A DNA stretch of 64,000 nt from Actinoallomurus spadix (GCF_024055725.1 NZ_JAMXMX010000013.1:62001-126000); one strand, 5' to 3'. Counted from the first letter of the stretch, positions 48,394-60,275 are shown. A program made the numbers and translations. The notes: a model not told the origin generated them from the sequence alone.

Positions 48394-49662
48394 ATGCCGG
48401 TCACCCTGGCCCTGGTCGGAGCGGGCATGCGCGGCTCGGACTACGGCCGCCGCGCGGTCCGTGACGGCCGCGCCCGCGTCGTGGCGGTGGCCGACCCCGT
48501 CGCCGAGCGCCGCGAGCGGGCCACCGCCGAGCACGGGCTCGGGCCGGACCAGGTCTTCACCGACTGGCGGGAACTGGCGGCGCTGCCCCGGCAGGCCGAC
48601 GGCGTCATCGTTGCGACCCGGGACGGCGAGCACCTCGAACCCGCCGTCGCCTTTGCTGAACGCGGCTACCACCTGCTCCTGGAGAAGCCGATGGCGCCCA
48701 CCGAGGCGGGGTCGGCGGCGATCGCGGCGGCCGCCGAGCGTGCCGGGGTGATGCTGGCGGTGTGTCACGTCATGCGGTACTCGGCCTACACGCGGGCGCT
48801 GAAGGCGCTGATCGACGCGGGCCGGATCGGCGCCGTCGTCAGCGTGCAGCACCTGGAGCCGATCGGCTGGTGGCACTTCGCCCACTCGTACGTGCGCGGC
48901 AACTGGCGGCGCGAGGACGAGTCCTCCCCGATGCTGCTGGCCAAGTGCTGCCACGACATCGACTGGCTGGCCCACGTCATCGGCCGGCCCGCCGCGCGGG
49001 TGTCCTCGTTCGGCGCGCTCACCCACTTCCGGCCCGAGAACCGCCCCGAGGGGGCCGCCGACCGGTGCCTCGACTGCGCGGTCGAGCCGTCCTGCCCGTA
49101 CTCCGCGCCGCGCACGTACCTCGGCTTCGTCGGCGACCCCGACCGCGCGCACTGGCCGCTGAGCGCCCTGACCTTCGACACCTCGCCCGAGGGAGTGCGC
49201 GCCGCCCTGCGCGACGGGCCGTACGGCAGGTGCGTCTACACCTGCGACAACGACGTCGTGGACCAACAGGTCGTCACGATCGAGTACGAGGGCGGGGTGA
49301 CGGCGTCCTTCACCGCGACCGCCTTCACCCCGATGGGGTTCCGCAAGACCCGGATCTTCGGCTCGCACGGCTTCATCGAGGGCGACGGCGTACGTCTCAC
49401 GGTCGAGGACTTCGTGACCGGCGGCCGGGAGGTCGTCGAGACCGACGACGGGGAGGAGGTCTCGCTGGCCGGCGACCACGGCGGGGCGGACCAGGCCCTC
49501 GCCGACGCGTTCGTCGCCGCGCTGGCCGCCGGCGACCCGTCGCTGCTCCTCTCCGACGCCCGTACGTCCCTGGCGAGCCACCGGCTCGTGTGGGCCGCCG
49601 AGCGCGCCCGGCGCACCGGCACCGTCGTCTCCCTCACCGACGGCGCGACCCCCGCCCCCTGA
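48394..49662 (+). CDS. Gfo/Idh/MocA family oxidoreductase
   Basis: 422-aa NAD(P)-dependent sugar oxidoreductase. Rossmann start TLALVGAGMRGSDYGRRAV; EKPMAPTEAG is the family Lys-Pro motif. A Cys-rich segment DRCLDCAVEPSCPYSAPRTY is found in a subset of the family acting on sugar or inositol derivatives. ATG at 48394 with GGGAGAG upstream. First gene of a two-gene unit with a sugar-binding lipoprotein; presumably controlled by the ROK protein. Substrate unknown. Confidence 0.9.
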   Translation: MPVTLALVGAGMRGSDYGRRAVRDGRARVVAVADPVAERRERATAEHGLGPDQVFTDWRELAALPRQADGVIVATRDGEHLEPAVAFAERGYHLLLEKPMAPTEAGSAAIAAAAERAGVMLAVCHVMRYSAYTRALKALIDAGRIGAVVSVQHLEPIGWWHFAHSYVRGNWRREDESSPMLLAKCCHDIDWLAHVIGRPAARVSSFGALTHFRPENRPEGAADRCLDCAVEPSCPYSAPRTYLGFVGDPDRAHWPLSALTFDTSPEGVRAALRDGPYGRCVYTCDNDVVDQQVVTIEYEGGVTASFTATAFTPMGFRKTRIFGSHGFIEGDGVRLTVEDFVTGGREVVETDDGEEVSLAGDHGGADQALADAFVAALAAGDPSLLLSDARTSLASHRLVWAAERARRTGTVVSLTDGATPAP

Positions 49663-49697
49663 CACCCCCAGCACCCGATCCGACCCGCGGAGTTCCC

Positions 49698-50960
49698 ATG
49701 AAGCACCGTTTCCCGCGCCGGAGCGTTCTCGGCGCCGTCCTGGCCCTCGGCCTGTGCGCCTGCGGATCCTCCGCGGGCTCCGACGACTCGGCCGGCGGCG
49801 GACCGATCACCTGGGCGAGTTTCAAGGAGCCGACCGGCACGCTCCGCAAGGTCGTCGACGACTGGAACTCCTCGCATCCGGACAAGAAGGTCACCCTGGT
49901 CGACCTGCCCGAGGCCGCCGACGCCCAGCGCCAGCAACTTGTGCAGAACGCCCAGATCAAGTCGACCGCGTTCGACGTCGTCACGCTGGACGCCGTCTGG
50001 ACCGCCGAGTTCGCCGCCAACCGGTGGGTCGAGCCGATGAGCGGCCTGGACACCGGCGGGTTCCTCGCTCCGTCGCTCCGGACCGGCCAGTACCGCGGGA
50101 AGCTGTACGCCGCGCCGTGGCTCACCGGCGCCGGGCTGCTGTACTACCGGACCGACCTGCTGAAGAAGGCCGGCATCGCCCGGCCGCCGAAGACGTGGCA
50201 GGAGCTCACCGACGACTGCGCCAAGGTGCGCGAGTCGGCCGACATCGGGTGCTACGCCGGTCAGTACGACAAGTACGAGGGCCTCACCGTCAACGTCACC
50301 GAGGCGATCGGCAGCGCGGGCGGGCACGTCCTGGACGCCTCCGGACGGCCCGCCCTGAACACCCCGGAGGCCCTCGCCGGCCTGCGGTTCCTGACGGACG
50401 GTCTCAAGAACGGCCTGATCCCCGAGGCCGCCCTGACGTACCAGGAGGAGAACGGCCGGCGGGCGTTCGAAGCCGGCGACCTGCTGTTCCACCGCAACTG
50501 GGCCTACGTCTACTCCCTCGCCGGCAAGACCGACGGCTCCAGCAAGGTCGCGGGCAGGTTCGCGGTCGCGCCGCTGCCCGGGCGCACCGGCCCGGGCACC
50601 TCGACCCTCGGCGGGAACAACGTCGCGATCTCCGCCTTCTCCAAGCACAAGAGGACGGCCCTGGAGTTCGTGCGGTACGTCACCGGCGCCGAGGCCGAGA
50701 AGACCTTCGGGCTCGGCAGCGCCTACCCGATGTCCCGCGTCGCGCTCTACTCCGACCCCGCGATGGTCAAGGCGCAGCCGTACCTGCCGACACTGGCCGT
50801 CTCCATCCAGAACGCCGCGCCGCGGCCGGAGGCCGTCCACTACGGCGACGTCACGAGCGCGATCCAGGAGGCCGCCTATTCGGCCCTGCGCGGGCGGCAG
50901 AGCCCCGAGCAGGCCCTGTCCGGCCTCCAGGCCAAGCTCGGCCCGCTCACCACGGGCTGA
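49698..50960 (+). CDS. ABC transporter sugar-binding lipoprotein
   Basis: 420-aa family 1 extracellular solute-binding protein. The signal peptide KHRFPRRSVLGAVLALGLCA leads to a probable lipidated C22 (LCAC). Fold landmarks are ITWASFKEPTGTLRKVVDDW, FDVVTLDAVWTAEFA, GKLYAAPWLTGAGLLYYRTD and TSTLGGNNVAISAFSKHKRT. It would capture a sugar or oligosaccharide at the cell surface. No permease or ATPase gene follows; the next gene is galE in the opposite direction, so the transporter partners must be elsewhere. Confidence 0.9.
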   Translation: MKHRFPRRSVLGAVLALGLCACGSSAGSDDSAGGGPITWASFKEPTGTLRKVVDDWNSSHPDKKVTLVDLPEAADAQRQQLVQNAQIKSTAFDVVTLDAVWTAEFAANRWVEPMSGLDTGGFLAPSLRTGQYRGKLYAAPWLTGAGLLYYRTDLLKKAGIARPPKTWQELTDDCAKVRESADIGCYAGQYDKYEGLTVNVTEAIGSAGGHVLDASGRPALNTPEALAGLRFLTDGLKNGLIPEAALTYQEENGRRAFEAGDLLFHRNWAYVYSLAGKTDGSSKVAGRFAVAPLPGRTGPGTSTLGGNNVAISAFSKHKRTALEFVRYVTGAEAEKTFGLGSAYPMSRVALYSDPAMVKAQPYLPTLAVSIQNAAPRPEAVHYGDVTSAIQEAAYSALRGRQSPEQALSGLQAKLGPLTTG

Positions 50961-50991
50961 GGTCGCTCCGGCCGGGAACCGGCGTCCCGGG

Positions 50992-51939
50992 CTACCGCCG
51001 CGCGAAGGCCCAGGCGTCCGTGACCATCGTCCGCAGGTCGCGTTCGGGCTTCCAGCCGAGCCGCTCGGAGATCTTCGCCGAGGAGGCGATCAGCACGGCG
51101 GGGTCCCCGGCCCGCCGGGGGCTCTCCACCTCCGGGATCTCGTGCCCGGTGACCTCGCGGCACACGTCGATCACCTCGCGGACCGAGTAGCCCGAGCCGC
51201 TGCCGAGGTTGAAGATCTCGTGTGTGCCCGGCGCGCAGGCGCCGAGGGCCAGCAGGTGCGCCTCGGCCAGGTCGACGACGTGGATGTAGTCGCGGACGCA
51301 GGTGCCGTCCGGCGTGGGGTAGTCGGTGCCGAAGACGCCGACGGACTCGCGCTCGCCGAGCGGAACCTTCAGCACGTTGGGAATGATGTGCGTCTCGACC
51401 GTGTGGCGCTCGCCGTGGCGCCCGTACGCGCCCGCGACGTTGAAGTAGCGCAGGCTGACCCCGCCGAGGCCGTACATCCGGGCGTACTCGGCGAGCGTCG
51501 TGTCGATCGCCAGCTTCGAGGCGCCGTACGGGTTGGTCGGGCGGGTCGGGTCGGTCTCCAGGATCGGCGTCCGCTCGGGTTCACCGTAGGTCGCGGCGGT
51601 GGAGGAGAACACGATGCGCGGCGTCCCGTGGGTGCGCATCGCGTCGAGCAGGGCCAGCGACTCACCGAGGTTCTTGTCCCAGTAGAGGCCCGGCTTCTCC
51701 ACCGACTCGCCCACGAGGGACTTGGCGGCGAAGTGCAGCACGCCGTCGAACCCGGCGGCCAGCGTCTCGTGGGCCGTCTCCCGGAGCGTGCCCCGGACCA
51801 GCCGCGCGCCGTCCGGCACCGCGTCGGCGTGCCCGGTGGACAGGTCGTCCAGCACGACGACCTCGTGCCCCGCCTCCAGCAGCCGGGCCGTGACGACGCT
51901 GCCGATGTAGCCGGCGCCCCCAGTGACGAGAAGTTTCAT
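50992..51939 (-). CDS. galE: UDP-glucose 4-epimerase
   Basis: 315-aa short-chain dehydrogenase-type epimerase of the Leloir pathway. NAD site [20 protein letters not shown], catalytic YGASK ([11 protein letters not shown]) and Ser/Thr in [32 protein letters not shown] and [18 protein letters not shown] are GalE-specific. ATG at 51939 with GGAGG 5 bp upstream. Convergent with the sugar-binding gene. Confidence 0.95.
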   Translation of the reverse strand: MKLLVTGGAGYIGSVVTARLLEAGHEVVVLDDLSTGHADAVPDGARLVRGTLRETAHETLAAGFDGVLHFAAKSLVGESVEKPGLYWDKNLGESLALLDAMRTHGTPRIVFSSTAATYGEPERTPILETDPTRPTNPYGASKLAIDTTLAEYARMYGLGGVSLRYFNVAGAYGRHGERHTVETHIIPNVLKVPLGERESVGVFGTDYPTPDGTCVRDYIHVVDLAEAHLLALGACAPGTHEIFNLGSGSGYSVREVIDVCREVTGHEIPEVESPRRAGDPAVLIASSAKISERLGWKPERDLRTMVTDAWAFARR

Positions 51940-52036
51940 CGGACCTCCAACAGGCATGAACGGGTACGCTTTCAGCTCTAGTCTTCCGAACAACCCACCT
52001 GGACATGGACGACCCACATAGTCTTAGGCGTTTCTC

Positions 52037-53341
52037 ATGAGAGAAACGCTGGTGAGCGCCGCGATCGTCCTCGCGCTCATTCTTGTCGAGGCCCTCTTCG
52101 TGGCCTCCGAGATCGCTCTGGTGTCGCTGCGCGACAGTCAGGTCCGCCGCATGGGTGAGACCGGGCGGCGCGGTCAGGCGGTGGCGAGGCTCGTCAGCGA
52201 CCCCAACCGCTTCCTCGCCGTGGTGCAGATCGGTGTCACGCTGACCGCGCTGCTGTCCTCCGCCTACGGCGCGATCACACTGTCCGAGACCGCCAAGAAG
52301 GCCCTGGTCCGCGAAGGCATGTCGGACGGGCTGGCCGGGTTCATCGGCGTCGTCGGCGTCACCCTGATCATCTCGTACGTCACGCTGGTGGTCGGCGAGC
52401 TCGCGCCCAAGCGGCTCGGCCTGCAGCGGGCCGAGGGCACCGCGATGATGGTGGCGCCGTTCCTCGACCGGATGGCGAAGGTCTCGCGGCCGGTCATCTG
52501 GCTGCTGTCCAGGTCGACGAACCTGGCGGTGCGCCTGCTCGGCGGCGATCCGGAGACCTCCCGCGAGGCGATCACCGCGGAGGAGATCCGCGCGCTGGTG
52601 GCCGGCACGACCGAGATCGACCCGGACGAGCGGAACCTCATCGAGGAGGTCTTCGACGCCGGGGAGCGGCAGTTGCGCGAGGTGCTGGTGCCGCGCACGG
52701 AGGTGGAGTTCCTCGACGCGTCGACGCCGCTGGCCAAGGCCGCGCGCACGACCACCGGCAGCCCGCACTCGCGCTACCCGGTCTACCGCGACTCCCACGA
52801 CGACGTCATCGGGTTCGTGCACGTCCGTGACCTGCTGGATCCGCAGCTCGCGGGCCGGTCCACGCCGGTCGGTGAGCTGGTCCGGCCGGTGCTGTACCTC
52901 CCGGCCAGCAAGCGGGTCCTGGCCGCGCTGTCGGAGATGCGGCGCGAGGGGCATCACCTGGCGATCGTCGTCGACGAGTATGGCGGGACGGCGGGGATCG
53001 TGACCCTCGAGGACCTGGTCGAGGAGCTCGTGGGGGAGATCCGCGACGAGTACGACGTCGAGGACGCCCACGCCCGCCGGCTGCACGGCGGGGCGCTCGA
53101 GGTCGACGGACTGCTCAACCTCGACGCGTTCGCCGACGAGACCGGCCTGGAGCTGCCCGAGGGGCCGTACGAGACCGTGGCGGGTTATCTGATGGCCGTT
53201 CTCGGGCACCTGCCCCAGGTGGGGGAGAGCGCCGAGGTGAACGCGTACCGCCTCACCGTCAGCGAGGTGGACGGCCGGCGCGTGTCGCGGGTCCGCCTCA
53301 CCCCGCCGCCGACCCCACCGGACGACGCCGACGAAGCCTGA
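52037..53341 (+). CDS. CNNM/CorC family membrane protein (hemolysin-like)
   Basis: 434-aa protein. N-terminal DUF21 membrane domain (LVEALFVASEIALVSLRDSQ; LISYVTLVVGELAPKRLGLQ), a pair of CBS domains (residues about 210-330: VPRTEVEFLDASTPLAKAAR, SRYPVYRDSHDDVIGFVHVR, LAIVVDEYGGTAGIVTLEDL) and a C-terminal CorC_HlyC domain (DGLLNLDAFADETGLELPEG). Such proteins are implicated in Mg or Co efflux or homeostasis. 12 bp upstream of trpS and on the same strand. Confidence 0.9.
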   Translation: MRETLVSAAIVLALILVEALFVASEIALVSLRDSQVRRMGETGRRGQAVARLVSDPNRFLAVVQIGVTLTALLSSAYGAITLSETAKKALVREGMSDGLAGFIGVVGVTLIISYVTLVVGELAPKRLGLQRAEGTAMMVAPFLDRMAKVSRPVIWLLSRSTNLAVRLLGGDPETSREAITAEEIRALVAGTTEIDPDERNLIEEVFDAGERQLREVLVPRTEVEFLDASTPLAKAARTTTGSPHSRYPVYRDSHDDVIGFVHVRDLLDPQLAGRSTPVGELVRPVLYLPASKRVLAALSEMRREGHHLAIVVDEYGGTAGIVTLEDLVEELVGEIRDEYDVEDAHARRLHGGALEVDGLLNLDAFADETGLELPEGPYETVAGYLMAVLGHLPQVGESAEVNAYRLTVSEVDGRRVSRVRLTPPPTPPDDADEA

Positions 53342-53353
53342 GAGAATCCAGCT

Positions 53354-54382
53354 ATGCCCATCGAGCCCAGCCCGTCCGCACCGCGCCCGCGGGTCCTGTC
53401 CGGCATCCAGCCGACCGCCGACTCGTTCCACCTCGGCAACTATCTCGGCGCGCTCCGTCAGTGGGTCGCCCTGCAGGACACCCATGACGCGTTCTACTTC
53501 ATCGCCGACCTGCACGCGATCACGGTGGAGCAGGACCCGGAGGCGCTGCGGCGGCGCACGCGGGTGGCGGCCGCGCAGCTGTTCGCGATCGGGCTGGACC
53601 CGGAGCGCAGCACGCTCTTCGTGCAGAGCCAGGTGCCCGAGCACGCGGAGCTGCAGTGGGTGCTGTCCTGCATCACCGGGTTCGGTGAGGCCGGCCGGAT
53701 GACGCAGTTCAAGGACAAGTCGGCCAAGCAGGGCACCTCGGGCACCTCGGTGGGCCTGTTCACCTACCCGGTCCTGCAGGCCGCCGACATCCTGCTCTAC
53801 CAGCCGGACCAGGTGCCGGTCGGAGAGGATCAGCGGCAGCATCTGGAGCTGACCCGCACGCTCGCGCAGCGGTTCAACCACCGGTTCGGCGAGACCTTCG
53901 TCACCCCCGAGGCGTACATCCTGAAGGCCGCCGCGAAGATCACCGACCTGCAGGAGCCGACGGCGAAGATGAGCAAGTCCTCGTCGTCCCCGCAGGGCAT
54001 CGTCGACCTGCTCGACGAGCCGGGCCCGCTGCGCAAGAAGATCATGCGGGCGGTCACCGACACCGGCACGGAGGTCAAGGCCGACGAGGAGAACAAGCCG
54101 GGCGTCACCAACCTCCTCCGGATCCACTCCGCGCTGTCCGGCACCTCCATCGAGGACCTCGAGCGCCACTTCGAGGGCCAGGGGTACGGCGCGCTCAAGA
54201 AGGAGCTCGCCCAGATCCTCCTGGACACGTTCGAGCCGATCCGGGAGCGCACCGGCAAGCTGCTGGCCGACGAGGCGCAGCTGGACCGGATGCTCGCCGT
54301 CGGCGCCGATCGCGCCCGTGAGGTGGCCCGCGAGACGATGGAGACGGTTCGCGGCCGGGTGGGGTTCCTGGGCCGTGCCTGA
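53354..54382 (+). CDS. trpS: Tryptophanyl-tRNA synthetase
   Basis: 342-aa class I enzyme. HIGH-type motif [15 protein letters not shown] in [13 protein letters not shown], tryptophan-pocket segment [23 protein letters not shown] at 53354. Its end overlaps the GTG of the next gene by 8 bp, so the two may be cotranslated. Confidence 0.96.
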   Translation: MPIEPSPSAPRPRVLSGIQPTADSFHLGNYLGALRQWVALQDTHDAFYFIADLHAITVEQDPEALRRRTRVAAAQLFAIGLDPERSTLFVQSQVPEHAELQWVLSCITGFGEAGRMTQFKDKSAKQGTSGTSVGLFTYPVLQAADILLYQPDQVPVGEDQRQHLELTRTLAQRFNHRFGETFVTPEAYILKAAAKITDLQEPTAKMSKSSSSPQGIVDLLDEPGPLRKKIMRAVTDTGTEVKADEENKPGVTNLLRIHSALSGTSIEDLERHFEGQGYGALKKELAQILLDTFEPIRERTGKLLADEAQLDRMLAVGADRAREVARETMETVRGRVGFLGRA

Positions 54383-54917
54383 CGCCGAGGAGCGAACGAT
54401 CGGGGTGGCCGTCGCCGTCCCCGATCCGTACGGTCCCGAGCTGCAGAGCCGCCGCGCCTCGTTCGGCGATCCGCTCGCCGCGGCGATCCCGGCCCACATC
54501 ACGCTCGTCCCGCCGACGCGGGTGCCGGTCCTGATGCTCGACGACATCGACCGGCACCTGCGCGGCGTGGCGCTGGACGAACGCCCGTTCCGCATCCACC
54601 TGCGGGGGACCGGGACGTTCCGGCCGGTCTCGCCGGTGGTGTTCGTCGCGCTCGCCGAGGGCATCGGCGACTGCGAGCGCCTCGAGTACAAGGTCCGCCG
54701 CGGTCCGCTCGCCGCGCCGCGGCTCTTCCCGTACCACCCGCACGTGACCGTCGCCCACCATCTCCCGGACGAGGTCCTCGACCAGGCGTTCAAGGAGCTC
54801 GCGGCGTACGAGGCGGAGTTCCCGGTGGACGGCCTGTCGCTGTACGAGCACGGGGTGGACGGCGTGTGGCGGCCCCGTTGGCACTTCCCGTTCGGCGGCC
54901 GCGCATACCGTTCATGA
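54375..54917 (+). CDS. 2'-5' RNA ligase superfamily (2H phosphoesterase) protein
   Basis: 180-aa protein with the two catalytic HxT/S-x motifs: HITLVPP near residue 41 and HPHVTVAHH near residue 118. The fold and length fit 2H phosphoesterases, which act on cyclic phosphates or 2'-5' linked RNA. GTG at 54375 lies inside the end of trpS, an association common in actinobacteria. In vivo substrate unknown. Confidence 0.85.
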   Translation: MPDAEERTIGVAVAVPDPYGPELQSRRASFGDPLAAAIPAHITLVPPTRVPVLMLDDIDRHLRGVALDERPFRIHLRGTGTFRPVSPVVFVALAEGIGDCERLEYKVRRGPLAAPRLFPYHPHVTVAHHLPDEVLDQAFKELAAYEAEFPVDGLSLYEHGVDGVWRPRWHFPFGGRAYRS

Positions 54918-54966
54918 TTGCTCACTCCGGGTGAATCTTCTCGCCGGGCCGGGGTAGTGCCCCACC

Positions 54967-55914
54967 ATGGCGCCGGTGATCAGCGGGGTGCAGCGGGGGG
55001 TCTCCTCCGCCGAGGAGCATTTCAAGGCGTTCCTGCGCGGGCTGCGGGCCCGATGGAGATGGTTCGACCACCTCGGCCGCGCCTACGACCGCTATCAGCG
55101 GTACCGCGGCGACCGGATGGCCGCCGCCCTGACCTTCTACGGCTTCCTGTCCTTCTTCCCGCTGGTCGCCCTGGCGTTCGCCGTGATGGGGTACGCCGTG
55201 GCGGTCAGCCCCGGCGCCCGCGACTACGTCACCAAGGCGATCTTCCAGCTCCTGCCCGGCCTCGCCGACAAGCTCCCGGTCCAGCAGATCGCCGACGCCA
55301 AGGCCGGGGCCGGGGTGTTCGCGCTGCTCGGCCTGTCCTGGAGCGGCCTGGGCTGGGTCGGCGTCTGGCGCGAGTCCCTGCGCACCATGTGGAAGGGTGA
55401 CCCGGACTACGACGCCAACCTCGTGATCAAGAAGCTCTCGGACCTGGCCGTCCTGGTCGTCCTGGGGATGACTCTGCTCGCGTCCGTCGCGCTGTCCAGC
55501 CTGGCCACCTCGGCCACCCACACCGTCCTCCAGCGGACCGGCCTGGTCGACGTCCCGGGTGCCGGCACCGCCCTGCGGCTGGTGGCGATCGGCGTCGCCA
55601 TCGCGGCGAACGTCCTGATCTTCCTGGTGCTCTTCGCCCGCCTCTCGGGCACCCGCGCGCCCTGGCGGCGGCTGCTGCGGGGCTGCCTGTTCGGCGCGGT
55701 GGGCTTCGAGGCGCTGAAGCTGCTCGGCACGTACCTCATCGGGCACGTGATGCGCAATCCGCTGTACGCGTCGTTCGCCGTGATCGTCGGGCTGCTCATC
55801 TGGATCAACGCGGTGTCGCGGTTCATCCTGTTCGCCGCGGCCTGGACGGCCACGCGCCGGGTGGTGCTGAACGTGGACGAGGAACCACCGACCCAGACGG
55901 AGAAGAAGTCCTGA
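54967..55914 (+). CDS. YihY/YhjD (BrkB) family membrane protein
   Basis: 315-aa integral membrane protein with about six helices. Signature DRYQRYRGDRMAAALTFYGF then LSFFPLVALAFAVMGY; RNPLYASFAVIVGLLIWINA near the C-terminus is also conserved. Sometimes mis-labelled ribonuclease BN; transport is suspected but unproven. Follows trpS and the 2H protein on the plus strand; convergent with the carboxypeptidase 7 bp away. Confidence 0.9.
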   Translation: MAPVISGVQRGVSSAEEHFKAFLRGLRARWRWFDHLGRAYDRYQRYRGDRMAAALTFYGFLSFFPLVALAFAVMGYAVAVSPGARDYVTKAIFQLLPGLADKLPVQQIADAKAGAGVFALLGLSWSGLGWVGVWRESLRTMWKGDPDYDANLVIKKLSDLAVLVVLGMTLLASVALSSLATSATHTVLQRTGLVDVPGAGTALRLVAIGVAIAANVLIFLVLFARLSGTRAPWRRLLRGCLFGAVGFEALKLLGTYLIGHVMRNPLYASFAVIVGLLIWINAVSRFILFAAAWTATRRVVLNVDEEPPTQTEKKS

Positions 55915-55921
55915 GCCGAAC

Positions 55922-57448
55922 TCAGTCGGTCAGCGGTTCGTCCGCTCCTCGCTCATCCTCGGTCTGGCGGCCGGTGCGGCGGGCGTCCTCCTCACCGGCA
56001 CCGTCACCGGTGTCGTGCCCGGCACCGTCACCACCGTCGCGCCCGGCGTCCTCGCCGTTCCGGCCACGTCGTACCGGGTTCGGCGCGGTCTCCCGGGCGG
56101 ACGGGGCCGCCGCGCCGAAGGACAGCGGGGCGCCCGCGACCTTGACGTCCCCCGGGTGCCGCAGCTTGAAGGACGGCTCGGTGTCCCCGGATCCGTCCGG
56201 CCCGTCCGGGGTCTCCGAGGTGGCGCCGGACGGCGGTCGTTCCGGGCCGAAGGCGTGGACGTGACCATCGACGGCCGATGGCGCGGCCACCGCCCCGGCG
56301 AGCGTCGCGCGCCGCCGTCGGCGCAGGCCGATGAACAGTCCGGTGACGATCGCCAGCACGGCCAGGCCGCCCCCGCCCGCCACGCCCAGTTTCGTCCAGT
56401 CGGGGCCGTCCGCCGGAGAGAGGCGGACCGTGGTGGGTCGCCTCGTCCCCGCCGGCGCCGGGGGCCTCTTCGGCTGCGGCGGCGGGATCGGGTCGACGAG
56501 CGTCCCGACCGCGCCTGCCTTCGCGCGCTCGGCGAATCCCCAGTCGAGCAGGGCGCGGGCGTCGTCCCAGAAGTCGGACTGGGCGTGCATCAGCGAGATG
56601 ATGATCGTGTGGCCGTTGCGGGTGGCCGCGCCGACGAAGCTGCCGAGCGCGTGGCTGGTCCAGCCGTTCTTCCCGCCGATCATTCCCTTGTAGGGCCTGC
56701 CGACCAGCAGGTGGTCGTGCGTGCCGATCTCGTAGCCGCCGGTCTTCTTGCCCTTCTCGCGCTCCTTCTTGTCCGGCGGGGCCGGCCACTGGTACAGCGT
56801 CGCGCCGACGTACTTGCGGAAGTCGGGCAGCTTCAGGCCCTGCTTCATGATCAGCGCCAGGTCGTAGGCGGAGCTGTGCTGCTGGGCGAGCGTGAGAGGC
56901 GGGTCGTCGTCGAGGCCGTTGGGCGTACGGGCGACCGTGTCCAGGGCCTGGATGCGGTGGGCCTCGGCGTTCATCTGGTCGATGGACGGCTTGAGCCCGC
57001 CGTTCGCCTCGCACAGGGCGATGGCGGCGTCGTTGCCCGACTGCATCAGCAGGCCGTGGAACAGGTCGCGCACCGTGTAGTTCCACTTGGTGTCCATGCC
57101 GACCGCCGACCCGGACGCGTTCACCGCGTTCTGCGACGGCTTCATCTTCTTGGCCGGGTCCAGGCGCGGGATGAGCGTGATCGCCGTGAGCGTCTTCAGC
57201 GTGCTGGCCGGCCGGTACTCGCCGTGCGGGTTCTTCGCCGCGAGGATCCGCCCGGTCTCCAGGTCGGCGACGACGTACGAGGACGCCTGGATGTGCGGCG
57301 GTTCGGACACCCCGGACGAGTGGTCCCAGATGTAGCCGTGTTTGCTGAGCTCGGGCCCGCCGACGACCGCGTCGGCCCGTGCCGGCACGGCGTACAGCGC
57401 CGGCGCGACGGCACCGGAAAGAGTGATGAAGGCGATCAACGTTCGCAT
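55922..57448 (-). CDS. D-alanyl-D-alanine carboxypeptidase with membrane anchor and long tail
   Basis: 508-aa penicillin-binding peptidase trimming peptidoglycan stem peptides. Signal peptide MRTLIAFITLSGAVAPALYA; SxxK in YRPASTLKTLTAI; SxN in LLMQSGNDAAIAL; third box IGGKNGWTSHALG (KNG in place of KTG). A membrane helix near residue 355 (AGGGGLAVLAIVTGLFIGLR) is followed by a cytoplasmic Gly/Asp-rich tail of about 130 residues. ATG at 57448; the longer frame to 57583 has no support. Neighbour of yihY and trpS. Confidence 0.92.
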   Translation of the reverse strand: MRTLIAFITLSGAVAPALYAVPARADAVVGGPELSKHGYIWDHSSGVSEPPHIQASSYVVADLETGRILAAKNPHGEYRPASTLKTLTAITLIPRLDPAKKMKPSQNAVNASGSAVGMDTKWNYTVRDLFHGLLMQSGNDAAIALCEANGGLKPSIDQMNAEAHRIQALDTVARTPNGLDDDPPLTLAQQHSSAYDLALIMKQGLKLPDFRKYVGATLYQWPAPPDKKEREKGKKTGGYEIGTHDHLLVGRPYKGMIGGKNGWTSHALGSFVGAATRNGHTIIISLMHAQSDFWDDARALLDWGFAERAKAGAVGTLVDPIPPPQPKRPPAPAGTRRPTTVRLSPADGPDWTKLGVAGGGGLAVLAIVTGLFIGLRRRRRATLAGAVAAPSAVDGHVHAFGPERPPSGATSETPDGPDGSGDTEPSFKLRHPGDVKVAGAPLSFGAAAPSARETAPNPVRRGRNGEDAGRDGGDGAGHDTGDGAGEEDARRTGRQTEDERGADEPLTD

Positions 57449-57783
57449 GGCGGTCCAACTGGAGACAGAGGTACGTGAGCGACACAGCGGGTGTACCCCC
57501 AATAATGAGGCGTGACGAGGCCCAATCGGTGTCTTGAGCCGTCTTGCCGCATTTGAAAGTTTCGAGTGGCTCATACTGGCCAAGAATTGGGCCGGTCATC
57601 CCGCCCGATCTACCGCGTTCCCTGCCACTTCCCAGGACCGGCCAGGGTGTGAACCAGGCCACCTTGTGGCCGCTCGATATCGGGGAGACGATCGGTCGTA
57701 CGATCGCACCAGAGGGTGGGTGGGACTCGCAGGCCGCGCCGCCGAGATCGTCTTCGCACGCCGGTGGCCTCGATGGGAAGGTG
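57449..57783. other. Divergent intergenic region
   Basis: 335 bp between the carboxypeptidase and the mutase gene. TTGCCG and TTGAAA hexamers occur near 57542-57555, but neither pairs with a well-spaced -10. No gene and no recognisable cobalamin riboswitch. Confidence 0.45.
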
Positions 57784-59402
<1,619 letters not shown>

Positions 59403-59406
<4 letters not shown>

Positions 59407-59468
59407 GCCGGAGGCGACCAGCAGACACTGGCCGGAGGCGACTCGAGCACTGAGCCGGAGGCGACCAG
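59403..59468 (+). repeat. Threefold repeat beginning at the mutase stop codon
   Basis: CTGAGCCGGAGGCGACCAG at 59403-59421 and 59450-59468, with a shorter CTGGCCGGAGGCGAC at 59428-59442. The first copy includes the TGA of the mutase gene. Confidence 0.9.
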
Positions 59469-59504
59469 AAGGCGCTTCCACCCCCGGGAGCGAGGAGGCA
59501 GGCG

Positions 59505-60275
59505 ATGAGTGGCGAGTGGCGGGCGAACATCGACGCGCTGGAACAGACGGCCCGTTCGATGAGCGCGCTGGGCGAGGAACTGGACACGGCCGACTGGGCT
59601 CGGCCGACCGAGTGTCCCGGCTGGTCGGTCCAGGACCAGTACGCGCATATCCTGGGGATCGAGCGCTGGCTGCTCGGCGAGGCCTCGGACGGCGAGCCGC
59701 GGACGGTGGCCAACACCGCCCTCGACGTGGAGGCCTTCCGCTCCTGGCCGCCGGAGAAGGTCCTCGACGAGCTGCGCGGAGTGATGGAGCGGCGGATCGC
59801 CTCGCTGCGGTCCGGCGCCGTCGACCTGGCCGAGGTCATCACGACGCCCTTCGGCCGGGACATGCCGTACGGCGATTTCATGGCGCATCGGGCGTTCGAC
59901 GTGTGGATGCACGAGCAGGACGTACGCCGCGCGACGGGGCGTCCGGGCAATCTCGACGGCCCCGCCGCCGAGGTGAGCGCGCGGATCCTCGGCGGCCTGC
60001 TGCCGCTCGTCGTCGGCAGGCGGGCACGGCCCGAGCCGGGCCAGTCGGTGGTGATCGAGACGCCGGTGCGCCGCTGGTGCGTCGAGGTGGGCGCCGACCG
60101 CCGTGGCCGCTTCGCGGAGGAGCCGCCGGAGCCGACCGTACGGCTCCGCATGGACTGGGAGACGTTCTTCCGGCTCGGCGGTGGGCGGGTGGACCCGTCC
60201 GGCGCCGACGTACAGGTCACCGGAGACGGTGAGCTGGCCGGCCGGGTGCTCGCGGGCATGGCCGTAACGCCCTGA
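59505..60275 (+). CDS. Maleylpyruvate isomerase-like, mycothiol-dependent (DinB-type) protein
   Basis: 256-aa protein with an N-terminal DinB-like MDMPI domain: WARPTECPGWSVQDQYAHIL, with metal-binding His in QYAHILGIE and in FMAHRAFDVWMHEQDVRRAT. A C-terminal SCP2-like domain follows (residues 170-256, ending DVQVTGDGELAGRVLAGM). Family members use mycothiol as cofactor, pointing to a mycothiol-producing actinobacterium. GCGAGGAGGCA upstream of ATG. Substrate unknown. Confidence 0.88.
   Translation: MSGEWRANIDALEQTARSMSALGEELDTADWARPTECPGWSVQDQYAHILGIERWLLGEASDGEPRTVANTALDVEAFRSWPPEKVLDELRGVMERRIASLRSGAVDLAEVITTPFGRDMPYGDFMAHRAFDVWMHEQDVRRATGRPGNLDGPAAEVSARILGGLLPLVVGRRARPEPGQSVVIETPVRRWCVEVGADRRGRFAEEPPEPTVRLRMDWETFFRLGGGRVDPSGADVQVTGDGELAGRVLAGMAVTP

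Noticed and set aside
51662-54925. 1,087-codon open frame on the minus strand
   Set aside because: Runs antisense through the CorC protein, trpS and the 2H gene and ends inside galE out of frame; all covered genes have clear motifs.
56600-56700. Loss of the KTG box in the D-Ala-D-Ala carboxypeptidase
   Set aside because: The box reads KNG; I recall Asn and Ser variants at this position in actinobacterial homologues, so it is not good evidence of inactivity.
57449-57783. Cobalamin riboswitch upstream of the B12-dependent mutase
   Set aside because: No B12-box-like segment or supporting stem pattern was visible.
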